Notes: a model not told the origin generated them from the sequence alone. A stretch of DNA of 62,533 nt from Candidatus Brachythrix odensensis (GCA_016714465.1 JADKDT010000019.1:1-62533), one strand, 5' to 3'. Shown: positions 18,873 to 28,090, counted from the first letter of the stretch. Numbers and translations: made by a program.

Positions 18873-20549
18873 ATGACCGAAAACACGCCCCCCATCACCT
18901 CTGACTTCATCCGCACGGCCGTGGCCGAAGACCTGCGGTCTGGCCGTTTCAGCCGGGTCGTCACCCGTTTCCCCCCAGAGCCGAACGGATACCTGCACAT
19001 CGGCCATGCCAAGGCCATTGCGGTCGATTTCGGAATCGCCGCCGATTTTGGCGGGGTCTGCAACCTGCGCTTCGACGACACCAACCCGGTCAAGGAAGAG
19101 CAGGAGTATGTCGACATGATCATGGCCGACATCCGCTGGCTGGGCTACGACTGGGGGAATCGCCTGTTCTTCGCCTCGGACTATTTTGAGACCCTTTACG
19201 AGTACGCCGTCCAGCTCATCCAGAAGGGCAAGGCCTACGTCTGCGACCTGAACGCCGACGAGATGCGCGAGTATCGCGGCACGCTCAAGGCGCCTGGCCG
19301 CGAGAGCCCCTACCGCAGCCGCAGCGTGGAGGAGAACCTCGACCTGTTCCAGCGGATGCGGGCGGGCGAATTCCCCGAGGGGGCCCGCACCCTGCGGGCG
19401 AAGATTGATATGGCCTCGGGCAACGTCAACCTGCGCGACCCGGTCATGTATCGCATCCTGCACGCCGCCCACCATCGGACCGGCAACGCCTGGAAGATCT
19501 ACCCGCTCTACGACTTCGCCCACGGGCAGAGCGATTCGATTGAGGGTGTCACCCATTCGTTGTGCTCGCTGGAGTACGAAATCCACCGCCCGCTCTACGA
19601 CTGGTACACCCGCGAGCTGGGCATCTACGCCCCGCGCCAGATCGAATTCGCCCGGCTGAATCTGAGCTACACCGTGCTCAGCAAGCGCAAGCTGCTCAAG
19701 CTGGTCAAGGAAGGTTTTGTCAGCAGCTGGGACGATCCGCGCATGCCGACCCTGAGCGGTCTGCGCCGGCGCGGCTACACCGCGGCCTCGATCCGCGATT
19801 TCTGCTCCCGGATCGGGATGGCCAAAGCCGACAGCGTGGTCGACATCGCCATGCTCGAGCACAGCCTGCGGGATGAGCTGAACAAGACCGCCCCGCGGGT
19901 GATGGGCGTGTTGCGCCCGCTGCGGGTCGTGATCGAGAACTACCCCGAGGGTCAGACTGAGGAGATGGACGCGGTCAACAACCCTGAGAATCCGGCGGCC
20001 GGCACGCGCAAAGTCCCGTTTGGGAAAGTGCTGTATATCGAGCAGGACGACTTCCGCGAGGAGCCGCCTCCCAAGTTCTTCCGCATGGCGCCCGGGCGCG
20101 AAGTGCGCCTGCGTTACGCTTACTTCGTCAAATGCGTGGGAGTGGTGAAGGACGCCGCCGGCAAAGTCATCGAAGTGCGCTGCACCTACGATCCGGCCAC
20201 CCGCGGCGGCGACGCGCCGGACGGCCGCAAGGTCAAGGCGACCATCCATTGGGTGAGCGCGGAGCATGCCGTGCTGGCCGAGGCGCGCCTCTACGACGCG
20301 CTGTTCAGCAAACCCAACCCTGACGACGTCGAAGAGGATGGGCACTTTCTCGACAATCTGAACCCAAACTCGCTCGAGGTGATCTCCCCGTGCTACGTCG
20401 AGCCGAGCGTGCGCGGCGCGCAGGCTGGGACGACAGTGCAGTTCGAGCGCACGGGTTACTTCTGCGTCGACCCGGATTCAACGCCTGACAAACTCGTCTT
20501 TAATCGAGCGGTGGGGCTGAAGGATTCGTACGCCAAAGTGGCGACCTAG
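18873..20549 (+). CDS. glnS: Glutaminyl-tRNA synthetase
   Basis: It charges tRNA-Gln with glutamine in the cytoplasm. The protein has 558 residues, the normal length for a GlnRS. It has a class I catalytic core with HIGH at 42-45 (PPEPNGYLHIGHAKAI), the KMSKS-equivalent VLSKRK at 268-273, RFDDTNPVKEEQEYVD typical of GlnRS/GluRS, and a C-terminal anticodon-binding beta-barrel (GTRKVPFGKVLYIEQDDF, FFRMAPGREVRLRYAYFVKC). WDDPRMPTLSGLRRRGYT separates it from non-discriminating GluRS. It starts 36 bases after a palindrome and converges on the OpgC-like gene with a 13-base gap. Confidence 0.97.
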   Translation: MTENTPPITSDFIRTAVAEDLRSGRFSRVVTRFPPEPNGYLHIGHAKAIAVDFGIAADFGGVCNLRFDDTNPVKEEQEYVDMIMADIRWLGYDWGNRLFFASDYFETLYEYAVQLIQKGKAYVCDLNADEMREYRGTLKAPGRESPYRSRSVEENLDLFQRMRAGEFPEGARTLRAKIDMASGNVNLRDPVMYRILHAAHHRTGNAWKIYPLYDFAHGQSDSIEGVTHSLCSLEYEIHRPLYDWYTRELGIYAPRQIEFARLNLSYTVLSKRKLLKLVKEGFVSSWDDPRMPTLSGLRRRGYTAASIRDFCSRIGMAKADSVVDIAMLEHSLRDELNKTAPRVMGVLRPLRVVIENYPEGQTEEMDAVNNPENPAAGTRKVPFGKVLYIEQDDFREEPPPKFFRMAPGREVRLRYAYFVKCVGVVKDAAGKVIEVRCTYDPATRGGDAPDGRKVKATIHWVSAEHAVLAEARLYDALFSKPNPDDVEEDGHFLDNLNPNSLEVISPCYVEPSVRGAQAGTTVQFERTGYFCVDPDSTPDKLVFNRAVGLKDSYAKVAT

Positions 20550-20562
20550 GAAGCCGGGCGCG

Positions 20563-22713
20563 TTAGCGCACCGTCACCTGCCCCAGCGCAAATCGATCCT
20601 CTCCCGAAGCAAGCTTGAGACGTTCACCTGTTGCCGAATCGTACAAGCCGGCGAAGAGCGTATAACGCCCGGGCGGGGTGGAAGGGGTGATAGACACCCC
20701 CCGCTGGTCGGTGATGGTTTCGCCCGGCCGCCAGCTTGCCGTGGGGCGGAAACCGGCGACCGGCGCACTTTCGTTTTGAGCGGCCGGCGCCCCGTCCGCC
20801 GGGCCGAGGTGGATGAAGACCGTGAGATTTGCTGACAGCGCGTCCGGGGCCGTCCACGAGAGCGCCATGGGAATGATGTCGCCGGCACCCACGTCAGACA
20901 GGTCGACGCTCGCCGACGCCAGCGTGATCCCTCCCCGCCAAACCGCGCCGACGGGAAGCGGGACAGACGCGCGGTGAATGGCGTAGGTCGCCAGGCGGAT
21001 GTCACCTACCCATTCTTCTCTCGCCTTGAAGGCATGCTCGGCCAGCCAGCGCTCATACCGCCCCTCGGGGTCGGCGGTGCGCTCGCCATAAAACAGCGCG
21101 TAGACGCGGCTCGATCCCGCCGCGGCCAGACTGACCGCGGCATCGGGATCGTCGCTGCTATCGGAAGCGGCGGACAGCGCGAACACCCGGGCTGGGCCGG
21201 GGTCATGCGCGGTGTAGGCGTCCGCGAAATCCGGCCCGATGAGCCACACCCGATCACCCGGCCTCGGGTCGGCCAGCACACGTTGGGCGATTCGCCTGTA
21301 ATCCTCGCGAAGTCGGACGATGGAGGCATTTGCTTCATCCACCCGCGCCGTCAGCAGCAGGCCGGCCACAAGTCCAGCAGCAAGGGGAGCGACAAGCCAA
21401 TACCGGCGCGTTGCCGGTGTGGGCATGAGAAAACGCAACTTGATCAGCAGCCATATCAGCGCCACACCGGCGGTCATGATGACAGTGTCCAGCCAGGGCG
21501 CGCTTGCAATGGCCGGGTTGAGCTTCGAGCGGGCAAAGGCAAACAGACCAACAAAGGCGATCAGGGCGGTGAACGCGTAGAGCGAGTGGCGACCAAGCGG
21601 CAGCAGCAGGGCGCCCGTCACGCGCCGGATGGGACGCCAGAAGCGCGTCGCCACGAAGAAGAAGAAGGCAATGACGACGGCAGAGGCGATCAGGCGTCCG
21701 AATTGAAGTTCGGATTTCAGGAAGAGGGCCTTTTCCGCCCACAAACGGGCGCTTTGAAGCGCTTCGGAGTCGGGGACAAGGCCGTTGAACGGCGGCGTGC
21801 CCCCGAGCCTGAGAAGGGCGAATATCCCCAGGCTTGCCGCCATTAGGCCGCCTGTGACAACCAACCCGTAGCGGGTGGCCCGGTGCCCAAGCGTGGGGAG
21901 CCGCGCCTGGCTGCGGCCGATCCACAAGCCTCCCATGAAGAGGGCCTGCCAGGCCGCAAGATTGTAGAATCCGCCCTCAATCGGCCAGGGCATCGTGACC
22001 GAATTGGGAATGAATTGAGACAGGGCATAGATCAGCGCTGATCCAGCCAGCACCAGCCGGCCTTTGCCGTGCTCGAACAGCACGAAGACCGCCGGGGCGC
22101 CCACGAAGAAAAACGTGTAAACCAGCAGTACATCGACCAGGCCATAGGTTTGATGGAGCGTGAGGATGCTGGCGACGAATGCCGCCGGATTCCCCGTTTC
22201 GATTCGGCGCGACATCGGCAGCGAGGCGGCCAGGAGGAAAGCGACAAAGAGCAGCGTAGCGGTGACGGTCACCGCATATAGCGACGCGGCTCGCTGGAGG
22301 AGCTTGAGCAGCGCGGCCGACAACCCATCGCGCAAGATGATGCGGCGGTACACGAGGCCAGTCATCAGTCCCGAGATCAGCACGAAACCTTCGGCGGCCG
22401 ATGTTAGGAAGCGACCTCCGCCCGTCAGCAGAAGCAGTGGCGAGTTTTCGCCCAGATGATCGACGATCATCACGAACACCATGAACCCGCGGATGAGATC
22501 CAGGCGCAGATCGCGACCGCCGGCGGTGATGTAGTCCGGGCGCGCCACACGCCACCGGCGGCCAGGCTTTGGCGCATCGGCGGGTTCATCCGAAACCCCG
22601 CCGGGGGGCAGCGTGAACCCCTGGGCGAGGTCGCCATCCGGTGACGTGACCCAGATATCATCCGGAGCGGCCACGTGGGCATGGGGATCTGGTTGGGGTT
22701 TTTCCTTGGCCAT
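20563..22713 (-). CDS. OpgC-like membrane acyltransferase with C-terminal sandwich domain
   Basis: A protein of 716 residues. The start at 22713 (MAKEKPQPDPHAH) avoids a 94-codon upstream extension with no family match. A cytoplasmic Pro-rich head precedes the OpgC/acyltransferase signature GGRDLRLDLIRGFMVFVMIV with Asp-His in VDHLG, then about ten membrane segments (to about 455). After the last segment comes a soluble part (RVDEANASIVRLREDYRRIA, RPGDRVWLIGPDFAD) and a C-terminal sandwich with PTASWRPGETITDQRGV and YTLFAGLYDSATGERLKL, shared with the GT39-like protein. It probably modifies an envelope glycan, for example by succinylation or acetylation; the donor and acceptor are unknown. 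Confidence 0.8.
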   Translation of the reverse strand: MAKEKPQPDPHAHVAAPDDIWVTSPDGDLAQGFTLPPGGVSDEPADAPKPGRRWRVARPDYITAGGRDLRLDLIRGFMVFVMIVDHLGENSPLLLLTGGGRFLTSAAEGFVLISGLMTGLVYRRIILRDGLSAALLKLLQRAASLYAVTVTATLLFVAFLLAASLPMSRRIETGNPAAFVASILTLHQTYGLVDVLLVYTFFFVGAPAVFVLFEHGKGRLVLAGSALIYALSQFIPNSVTMPWPIEGGFYNLAAWQALFMGGLWIGRSQARLPTLGHRATRYGLVVTGGLMAASLGIFALLRLGGTPPFNGLVPDSEALQSARLWAEKALFLKSELQFGRLIASAVVIAFFFFVATRFWRPIRRVTGALLLPLGRHSLYAFTALIAFVGLFAFARSKLNPAIASAPWLDTVIMTAGVALIWLLIKLRFLMPTPATRRYWLVAPLAAGLVAGLLLTARVDEANASIVRLREDYRRIAQRVLADPRPGDRVWLIGPDFADAYTAHDPGPARVFALSAASDSSDDPDAAVSLAAAGSSRVYALFYGERTADPEGRYERWLAEHAFKAREEWVGDIRLATYAIHRASVPLPVGAVWRGGITLASASVDLSDVGAGDIIPMALSWTAPDALSANLTVFIHLGPADGAPAAQNESAPVAGFRPTASWRPGETITDQRGVSITPSTPPGRYTLFAGLYDSATGERLKLASGEDRFALGQVTVR

Positions 22714-23079
22714 GCCAGTCGCTCTGCCGCGTCGCAATCGTGACGCGGGATTAAGCCCTCGTCCGCCGCTGCGGCCGGCACTCGAGCCGCGGGCGGGCAG
22801 CCGACGAAGTTCTAAGTTTACCTTTTCGGGGCGAGAAGATTCTGAGAAGCGTCCTGAGCAAGTGCGTAGAACCCGAACACCCGGCCCGGCCAGTAGCGTC
22901 CGCCGCTTCTTCAGCCAATCTTCAATTTTGACCCGCCGTAGCTTCAACCCCTCTCGATACGCTCCAATCACGCCGGAACACTTTTGTTCCGGCAAAGATC
23001 AGAAGTCATCCTGAAAACGCGGGGAGTGTGATTTCGCCGGATGTTTTTGGGGGGCTTCACAAGTTCGGAGGATATTGAA
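22714..23079. other. Divergent intergenic region with one small hairpin
   Basis: 366 bases between two divergent starts. I see one hairpin at 22972-22993 (GCCGGAACA, CTTT loop, complement) and the GGAGG ribosome site of the plus-strand gene (about 23067-23071). An open minus-strand frame crosses it but has no family match or credible start. I see nothing else. Confidence 0.6.
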
Positions 23080-23979
23080 ATGAACACGTTCAAGAAGTTC
23101 GGCAAGCTCGGAGCGGCCCTGGCCCTCGTTGTGGGCGCGGCGACGGCCGGGGTTGGCATTGCCAGCTCGGCGATGGCCCAGACCGGCACGCCACCCGCGC
23201 AGTCGGGCCAGCAGCAGGCGGCCCCGCCCCAGGACGCGCCCTTTGGCCGCGGCGGCCCGCGCGGCGGTGGCGGCCCGCGTGAGGGTGGTCTGCGCGGCGG
23301 GCAGGCGATCACGACCACCGGGACGATCGCTGAATACACCATCAACCCGATGGGTGACTACGACGGCTTCACCCTGGCCGACGAGACCCAGGTCGAAGTG
23401 CCGCAGCTCGACGCGGTCAAAGTCAAGGACCTGTTCGCGGTCGGCAGCGCGGTGACGGTGGTTGGCTTCCAGCACCCCAGCCGGGACGGCGGGACCGAGA
23501 TCAAGGCCAAGACAATCAGCAGCGGCAGCCAAAGCTACACCTTCGAGAAGCCAGCCACGCCCCCGACGCCTCCGGCGCGCGAGGTCGTAACCCAGACCTC
23601 GACGATCGCCAGCCTCAGCCTGAACGACAACGGCGATCTGGATGGCTTCACCCTGGCCGACAAGAGCCTGGTCCGCGTGCCGCCGCATGAGAGCGACGCC
23701 CTCAAGGACAAGCTCACGGTCGGCGCGTCGGTCGAGGTCGTCGGCGACAAGCACGTCGGCACGTCGGGACTGACCGTTATTCGGGCGGAGAGCCTCAAGG
23801 TCAATGGCGAGACGGTCTTCACCGCTCCGGCCCATCGCGGCCCCGGTGGCCCCGGCGGGCGCGGTGGACGCGGCCCCGGCGGCGAGATGCCGAACGGCCC
23901 GCAGAACGGCGGCCAGCGCGGCCCCGGCGGGCGCGGCGGCCAGCCCCCGGCCAACAACAACGCGCCGGTCACACCGTAG
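23080..23979 (+). CDS. Secreted Gly/Arg-rich protein with two repeated beta domains
   Basis: A protein of 299 residues with GGAGG 9 bases before the ATG at 23080. A signal peptide (1-34, cleavage near AMAQ) precedes a low-complexity GRGGPRGGGGPREGG stretch. Two copies of a small beta domain follow: TTGTIAEYTINPMGDYDGFTL to VVGFQ (about 87-140) and QTSTIASLSLNDNGDLDGFT to VVGDK (about 180-235). Each has the GDxDGFTLAD turn, resembling OB-fold or DUF5666-type repeats that may bind metal or sugar. The C-terminus is a Gly/Arg/Pro-rich tail. It lies upstream of a two-component system, in the same direction, but a palindrome and a -10 box separate them. Confidence 0.75.
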   Translation: MNTFKKFGKLGAALALVVGAATAGVGIASSAMAQTGTPPAQSGQQQAAPPQDAPFGRGGPRGGGGPREGGLRGGQAITTTGTIAEYTINPMGDYDGFTLADETQVEVPQLDAVKVKDLFAVGSAVTVVGFQHPSRDGGTEIKAKTISSGSQSYTFEKPATPPTPPAREVVTQTSTIASLSLNDNGDLDGFTLADKSLVRVPPHESDALKDKLTVGASVEVVGDKHVGTSGLTVIRAESLKVNGETVFTAPAHRGPGGPGGRGGRGPGGEMPNGPQNGGQRGPGGRGGQPPANNNAPVTP

Positions 23980-23997
23980 CGCTCAAGCGGATATGTC

Positions 23998-24049
23998 GGA
24001 ATCGATAGTCCCGGCCCCGGCGAACGCCGGGGCCGGGACTATCGATTCC
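23998..24049. repeat. Family-A palindrome (GGAATCGATAGTCCCGGCCC)
   Basis: Perfect arms of about 25 bases around a central AA, in the gap before the response regulator. Compared with the family, GAAGCGATAT is replaced by GAATCGATAG with matching changes on the other arm. Confidence 0.92.
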
Positions 24050-24061
24050 AGAAACACTCGT

Positions 24062-24067
24062 TACACT
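24062..24067 (+). promoter_or_regulatory. -10 box (TACACT) of the response regulator
   Basis: GTTACACTAC ends 11 bases before the ATG, 12 bases after the palindrome. No Shine-Dalgarno is seen in the C-rich gap (CCCCCACCCC), so the mRNA is probably leaderless or nearly so. Confidence 0.5.
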
Positions 24068-24078
24068 ACCCCCACCCC

Positions 24079-24768
24079 ATGACTGAATCCGATCCTCGCC
24101 CCGATATCCGCGTGCTCGTCGTCGACGATGAGCCCTCGCTGGCCGACCTCATCAGCACGGGCCTGAAATACGAGGGCTTTGAGGTCAGTCTCGCCGCGGA
24201 CGGCCCGGCCGCTCTGGCCCTGGCCGGCCAGTTCCAGCCGCACGTGGTTGTGCTGGACTGGATGCTGCCCGGGCTCGACGGCGTTTCGGTCTGCCGCCAA
24301 TTGCGGGCCAAGAGCGATGTCTCAATCCTGATGCTGACAGCCAAGGGCGAGCTTGAGGATCGGGTGGCCGGCCTGGACGCGGGCGCCGACGACTACCTGG
24401 TCAAGCCCTTTCGCTTTCAGGAGCTGCTGGCCCGGGTCAACGCCATGCTGCGCCGGCGCAACCTGCAAGCCCGCAAGCGGCTGAGCGTGGGCGAGCTGGC
24501 CCTCGACCGCGAGACGCGCGAAGTGTGGCGCAACGACCAGCCGGTCGCGCTCACGCCCCGCGAATTCGGCCTGCTCGAGCTGATGCTGTCGCACCCGCGC
24601 CAGGTCTTCACCCGCGAGCAGATGTTGAACCGGGTGTGGGGCTATTCGTGGACGGGCGACGCCAACGTCGTCGAGGTCCACATCTCGTCGCTGCGCGAGA
24701 AGATCGGCGACGCCGACCGGCAATTGATCCGGACCGTGCGCGGGGTGGGCTACACCCTGCGCGGATAA
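24079..24768 (+). CDS. OmpR-family response regulator
   Basis: A DNA-binding regulator of 229 residues. The receiver domain has acidic Asp16-Asp17, the phospho-acceptor Asp60 (VVLDWMLPG), Thr87 and Lys109 (DDYLVKPF). The C-terminal winged helix (about 130-228) has LTPREFGLLELMLSHPRQVF, REQMLNRVWGY and TVRGVGYTL. The stop is two bases from the start of the partner kinase, so they are co-transcribed and coupled. Targets are unknown; the nearby secreted protein and amidase are candidates by position only. Confidence 0.95.
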   Translation: MTESDPRPDIRVLVVDDEPSLADLISTGLKYEGFEVSLAADGPAALALAGQFQPHVVVLDWMLPGLDGVSVCRQLRAKSDVSILMLTAKGELEDRVAGLDAGADDYLVKPFRFQELLARVNAMLRRRNLQARKRLSVGELALDRETREVWRNDQPVALTPREFGLLELMLSHPRQVFTREQMLNRVWGYSWTGDANVVEVHISSLREKIGDADRQLIRTVRGVGYTLRG

Positions 24769-24770
24769 AG

Positions 24771-26204
24771 ATGAACCGTTTGCCGTTGCGCTGGCTGATC
24801 CCGGTCCTGTATGGGGCGATCCTGCTCGCCGCGCTGGGTGGCGGCGGCGCGCTGCTGTATGCCCAGCAGCAGCAGTTTCTATATGACGACACGGCCGCCC
24901 GGCTGCGCGACCAGGCCCGGCCGATCATCGACCGGCGTCTGGCGGTCGACGGGCCGAGCGGCCCGCGTGGCAGCCAGCCACCTGGCGGCCGCGACCTGCC
25001 GCGCCAGCGCGAGGCGTTGGTCAGCCTGGCCGACGATCTGGCCGCGCGCGACATCGGAGCGGCGATCTACGCCCCCGACGCGACCTTGATCGCGACCAGC
25101 ACCCGTGGTCTGGCACTGCCGGTGCCTGGCGCGGGCACATTGGCCAGCGCCATTCGCGGGCTGGAAGGGCCTTTTATCAGCCGCGACGCGACGGGTGGCC
25201 GGATGTGGGTGCTCATGCCGGTCCGCGGCGCGCCAACCGAACCCGTCGTCGCCATCGCCCAGCTTGGCACGGATCTAGCGCCCATTGACAACGCGCTGCG
25301 CACGCTTGCGATTACGTTGTTGCTGGGCGTGAGCGGGGTGCTGATCGTGGTGACCGCCCTGGGCGTGTCGGCTACCCGGCGCGCGCTACGCCCGCTCGAG
25401 CGGGTGATCGCCGCGTCGCGCCATATCGCGGCGGGCGATCTCAGCCAGCGGGTGGGGAGCGCGGGCCCGGCCGAGATCGCCGAGCTCGGCGGCGCGTTCG
25501 ACCGCATGGTTGCCCAGCTTGACACGAGTTTTGCGGCCCAGAAGCGTTTTGTCGCCGACGCCGCCCATGAGTTGCGCACCCCGTTGACGGTGCTGAGCGG
25601 CTCGATCGATCTGCTCCGGATGGGCGTTGCCGACGGCGACGAGGCCGCGGCCGATCGCCTGCTGGGCAACCTGGATGTCGAGGTCGCCCGCCTGACCCGC
25701 CTGACCAACGATCTATTGACGTTGGGGGCGCTCGACGCCCGCCCGACCTTGGCGCTGAAGCCGGTCGAGCTGAGCGCGCTGCTGCGGGATGTGGCCGAGC
25801 GATATGAGCCCGCCCTCGCGGACCACGTCTTCACGATTAACATCGCGGCCGGTCTGCGCGCGCGGGTGGATGAGGACCGCCTGCGCCAGGTCGTCGTCAA
25901 CCTGCTGGACAACGCACGCAAGCACACACCGGCCGGCAAGGGCATCGCGCTGCGGGCGGCGGCCGAGGGCGATCAGGTCCGGGTCGAGGTCAGCGACGAG
26001 GGTGCGGGGATTTCGCCCGAGGCGCTCCCGCGCGTTTTCGACCGTTGCCACCGGGCCGACGATGCGCGGGCGCGAGCGCAGGGCGGAAGCGGGCTGGGGC
26101 TGGCCATCGCCCGGGCGATCGCCGAAGCCCACCACGGCACGCTCACCGCGGCCAGCGTGTTGGGGGCCGGCAGCGCGTTTGTGTTGCGGCTGCCGCGGGA
26201 GTAG
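24771..26204 (+). CDS. Sensor histidine kinase
   Basis: A membrane kinase of 477 residues, partner of the upstream regulator. TM1 spans about 8-30, an extracytoplasmic sensor of about 150 residues follows (Arg-rich QARPIIDRRLAVDG, then IGAAIYAPDATLIATSTRG), then TM2 near 180-205 and a HAMP domain (RPLERVIAASRHIAAGDLSQ). The H-box reads DAAHELRTPLT with the phospho-acceptor His266. N-box NLLDNARKHTP and G-boxes SDEGAGISPE and GSGLGLAI complete the kinase. The start at 24771 is in frame and two bases after the regulator's stop. Confidence 0.95.
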   Translation: MNRLPLRWLIPVLYGAILLAALGGGGALLYAQQQQFLYDDTAARLRDQARPIIDRRLAVDGPSGPRGSQPPGGRDLPRQREALVSLADDLAARDIGAAIYAPDATLIATSTRGLALPVPGAGTLASAIRGLEGPFISRDATGGRMWVLMPVRGAPTEPVVAIAQLGTDLAPIDNALRTLAITLLLGVSGVLIVVTALGVSATRRALRPLERVIAASRHIAAGDLSQRVGSAGPAEIAELGGAFDRMVAQLDTSFAAQKRFVADAAHELRTPLTVLSGSIDLLRMGVADGDEAAADRLLGNLDVEVARLTRLTNDLLTLGALDARPTLALKPVELSALLRDVAERYEPALADHVFTINIAAGLRARVDEDRLRQVVVNLLDNARKHTPAGKGIALRAAAEGDQVRVEVSDEGAGISPEALPRVFDRCHRADDARARAQGGSGLGLAIARAIAEAHHGTLTAASVLGAGSAFVLRLPRE

Positions 26205-26234
26205 ACCTCGCGGGTCTTTGAGACCCGCGAGGTC
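26204..26234. terminator. Hairpin after the two-component operon (family-B core)
   Basis: Fourteen-base arms GACCTCGCGGGTCT with a TTG loop, starting at the kinase stop codon and followed by TTTCGT. Of the hairpins here it looks most like a terminator, although the T run is short. Its CCTCGCGGGT core matches family B. Confidence 0.55.
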
Positions 26235-26260
26235 TTTCGTGCCTTCTGCCACAGAGTGAT

Positions 26261-26297
26261 GATGGGTAGCCGACGGCAATGCCGTCGGCTACCCATC
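26261..26297. repeat. Palindrome GATGGGTAGCCGACGGCA
   Basis: Perfect 18-base arms with a single-base centre, 27 bases before the amidase start. Confidence 0.9.
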
Positions 26298-26323
26298 GCA
26301 GGGGAAGGTACCATTCCGCTCCC

Positions 26324-27874
26324 ATGTCCAACACCCCGCAGTCCCCCGAAGGCATCGTCCGGTCTGCCCGCGAGCGCGGCGCGCAGAACCTCGAACGGCA
26401 ATACAACACGCCGGCCTGGGCCGGCCCGCGCCCGCTGGTCTTCCCGATCGACACGAGCGCGCCGGCGGCGCTGCCTGACGCGCGTTGGGCGACCGCCGCG
26501 CTGGCCGAACTCCGGGCAGGTCTGGACGCGAGGGAGATCACCAGCCTGGGTCTGATCCGGCTCTACCTCGAGCGCATCCGTCGCCTTGATCTGGGCCGGC
26601 TCAACAGTGTGATCGAGCTCAACCCCGATGCCTTCATCGACGCGCAGGCCCGCGACGCCGAACCCGCCCGCGGCCCGCTGCACGGCATCCCGATCCTGCT
26701 CAAGGACAACATCGGCGTCCGAGGCCCGATGCGGACGACGGCGGGGGCCTGGGCCCTGCGCGACGCGGTGTGCGATCGCGACAGCGCCGTGGCCGCCCGC
26801 CTGCGCGCGGCCGGGGCGGTCCTGCTCGGGAAGGCCAACCTGTCCGAGTGGGCGAACTGGACCACTGACGGGATGCCCAACGGTTTCAGCTCTGTCGGAG
26901 GGCAGACCCGCAACCCGCACGGGCGTTTCGAGGTCAGCGGGAGCAGCTCGGGCTCGGCCGTCGCGGTTGCGGCCGGGCTGTGCGCGGCCGCGATCGGGAG
27001 CGAGACCTGGGGCTCGCTGGTCGCCCCGGCCTCGGCCAACGCGGTCGTCACCCTCAAGCCCAGCCTGGGGCTGGTCAGCCGCGACCGGATCATCCCCATC
27101 ACGGAGGCGACCGACACGGCCGGCCCTATTGCGCGCTCGGTCGCCGACCTGGCCGCGGTCCTGGACGTCCTCGCCGGGCTCGATCCGGCCGACCCCGAGA
27201 CCGAGGCCGCCCGCCCGCTGGCGGGGACGCGCTTCTCGGCCCGCCTCGACCCCGCTGGGCTGCGCGGGAAAAAGGTGGGGATTGTCCGTCAGACGCACGA
27301 TCTCGATCCCGACGCACCGGCGTGGCGTGAGCGCCTGGCGGCCGCTCTGCGCGCGGCCGGGGCCAGCGTGGTCGAAACGCCACCGCAAATGCTGGGCGAG
27401 ACCCGCTTCCGGGACGACTTCATGACGGTCGCCCATTACGACTTCAAGCGCGGGGTCAATGCCTATCTGACCGCCACCGGCGCGCCGATGGCATCCCTGG
27501 CCGACATCGTCGCCTTCAACGCCGCCGATCCGGCCAAGCGCGTGCCGTGGGGTCAGACTTTGCTGGCCGCCTCGGAGGCGCACACCGTCACCCCCGAAGC
27601 ATACGCCGAGGCCCGAACCCGCAACCGGGCTGGCGCCCGGGCTCGGATCGACGATCTTCTCCGTGCGAACGGCTGCGATCTGCTGGCCGGGACGGGGAGC
27701 GCCAGCTTCATCCCCTTCGCCATGGCCGGCGCGCCGGCGTTCACCCTGCCGCTGGGCCGGCGCGCCAGCGGTGAACCCATGGGGGCGACGCTGATCGGGC
27801 GGTTTTTGGAGGATGGGGAGCTCGTGGCGGCGGGGTATGCGCTGGAAGAGGCGCTGGCGGCCGGGAAAGCGTAG
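26324..27874 (+). CDS. Amidase signature family protein
   Basis: A Ser-cisSer-Lys hydrolase of 516 residues acting on carboxamides. The triad is visible: Lys127 in PILLKDNIG, cis-Ser207 in VSGSSSGSAVAVAAGL, and the nucleophile Ser231 in GSETWGSLVAPAS. The spacings (80 and 24 residues) fit the family. I see no signal peptide, and no GatB or GatC gene is adjacent, so this is more likely a stand-alone catabolic amidase than GatA. It starts at 26324 after a palindrome, and no strong ribosome site is seen (GGGGAAGG lies about 20 bases upstream). Confidence 0.92.
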   Translation: MSNTPQSPEGIVRSARERGAQNLERQYNTPAWAGPRPLVFPIDTSAPAALPDARWATAALAELRAGLDAREITSLGLIRLYLERIRRLDLGRLNSVIELNPDAFIDAQARDAEPARGPLHGIPILLKDNIGVRGPMRTTAGAWALRDAVCDRDSAVAARLRAAGAVLLGKANLSEWANWTTDGMPNGFSSVGGQTRNPHGRFEVSGSSSGSAVAVAAGLCAAAIGSETWGSLVAPASANAVVTLKPSLGLVSRDRIIPITEATDTAGPIARSVADLAAVLDVLAGLDPADPETEAARPLAGTRFSARLDPAGLRGKKVGIVRQTHDLDPDAPAWRERLAAALRAAGASVVETPPQMLGETRFRDDFMTVAHYDFKRGVNAYLTATGAPMASLADIVAFNAADPAKRVPWGQTLLAASEAHTVTPEAYAEARTRNRAGARARIDDLLRANGCDLLAGTGSASFIPFAMAGAPAFTLPLGRRASGEPMGATLIGRFLEDGELVAAGYALEEALAAGKA

Positions 27875-27897
27875 GGGCGACCGGCAGCCTATGAATT

Positions 27898-27989
27898 GGA
27901 GCGCGGGCGTCCCCGCCCGCGCGATCTCTGCGTGCGTTGATCTGGGACTTTTTTAACCACGGACGCGCGGGCGAGACGCCCGCGCTCCA
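27898..27989. repeat. Inverted repeat TGGAGCGCGGGCGTC with inner GCCCGCGCG stem
   Basis: Fifteen-base outer arms (27898-27912, 27975-27989) plus an inner CGCCCGCGCG/CGCGCGGGCG pairing around an AT-richer loop containing CTTTTTTAA. It lies between the amidase and the MarR gene. Confidence 0.85.
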
Positions 27990-28074
27990 GGTGTTAGCCC
28001 GCGAGGGTGATCCGCCTTTTCGGATTCATCCTCCGCTCAGGAAAAATCAGGCTCCATATCATTTGGGTTAGTAT

Positions 28075-28090
28075 CATTCGAATCCGAATG
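28075..28090. promoter_or_regulatory. Candidate MarR operator CATTCG-AATC-CGAATG
   Basis: A 6-4-6 perfect inverted repeat whose right arm contains the MarR ATG (28088). Binding would block transcription or translation start, consistent with autorepression. Assignment rests on position and symmetry. Confidence 0.55.

Noticed and set aside
26324..27874. Amidase as GatA of the tRNA amidotransferase
   Set aside because: No gatB or gatC is adjacent, glnS is present in the same window, and the family signature fits stand-alone amidases equally well.
28075..28090. GTTCGAATCC-like string as part of a tRNA gene
   Set aside because: No acceptor or anticodon stem pairs around it. The string is part of a palindrome at the MarR start.
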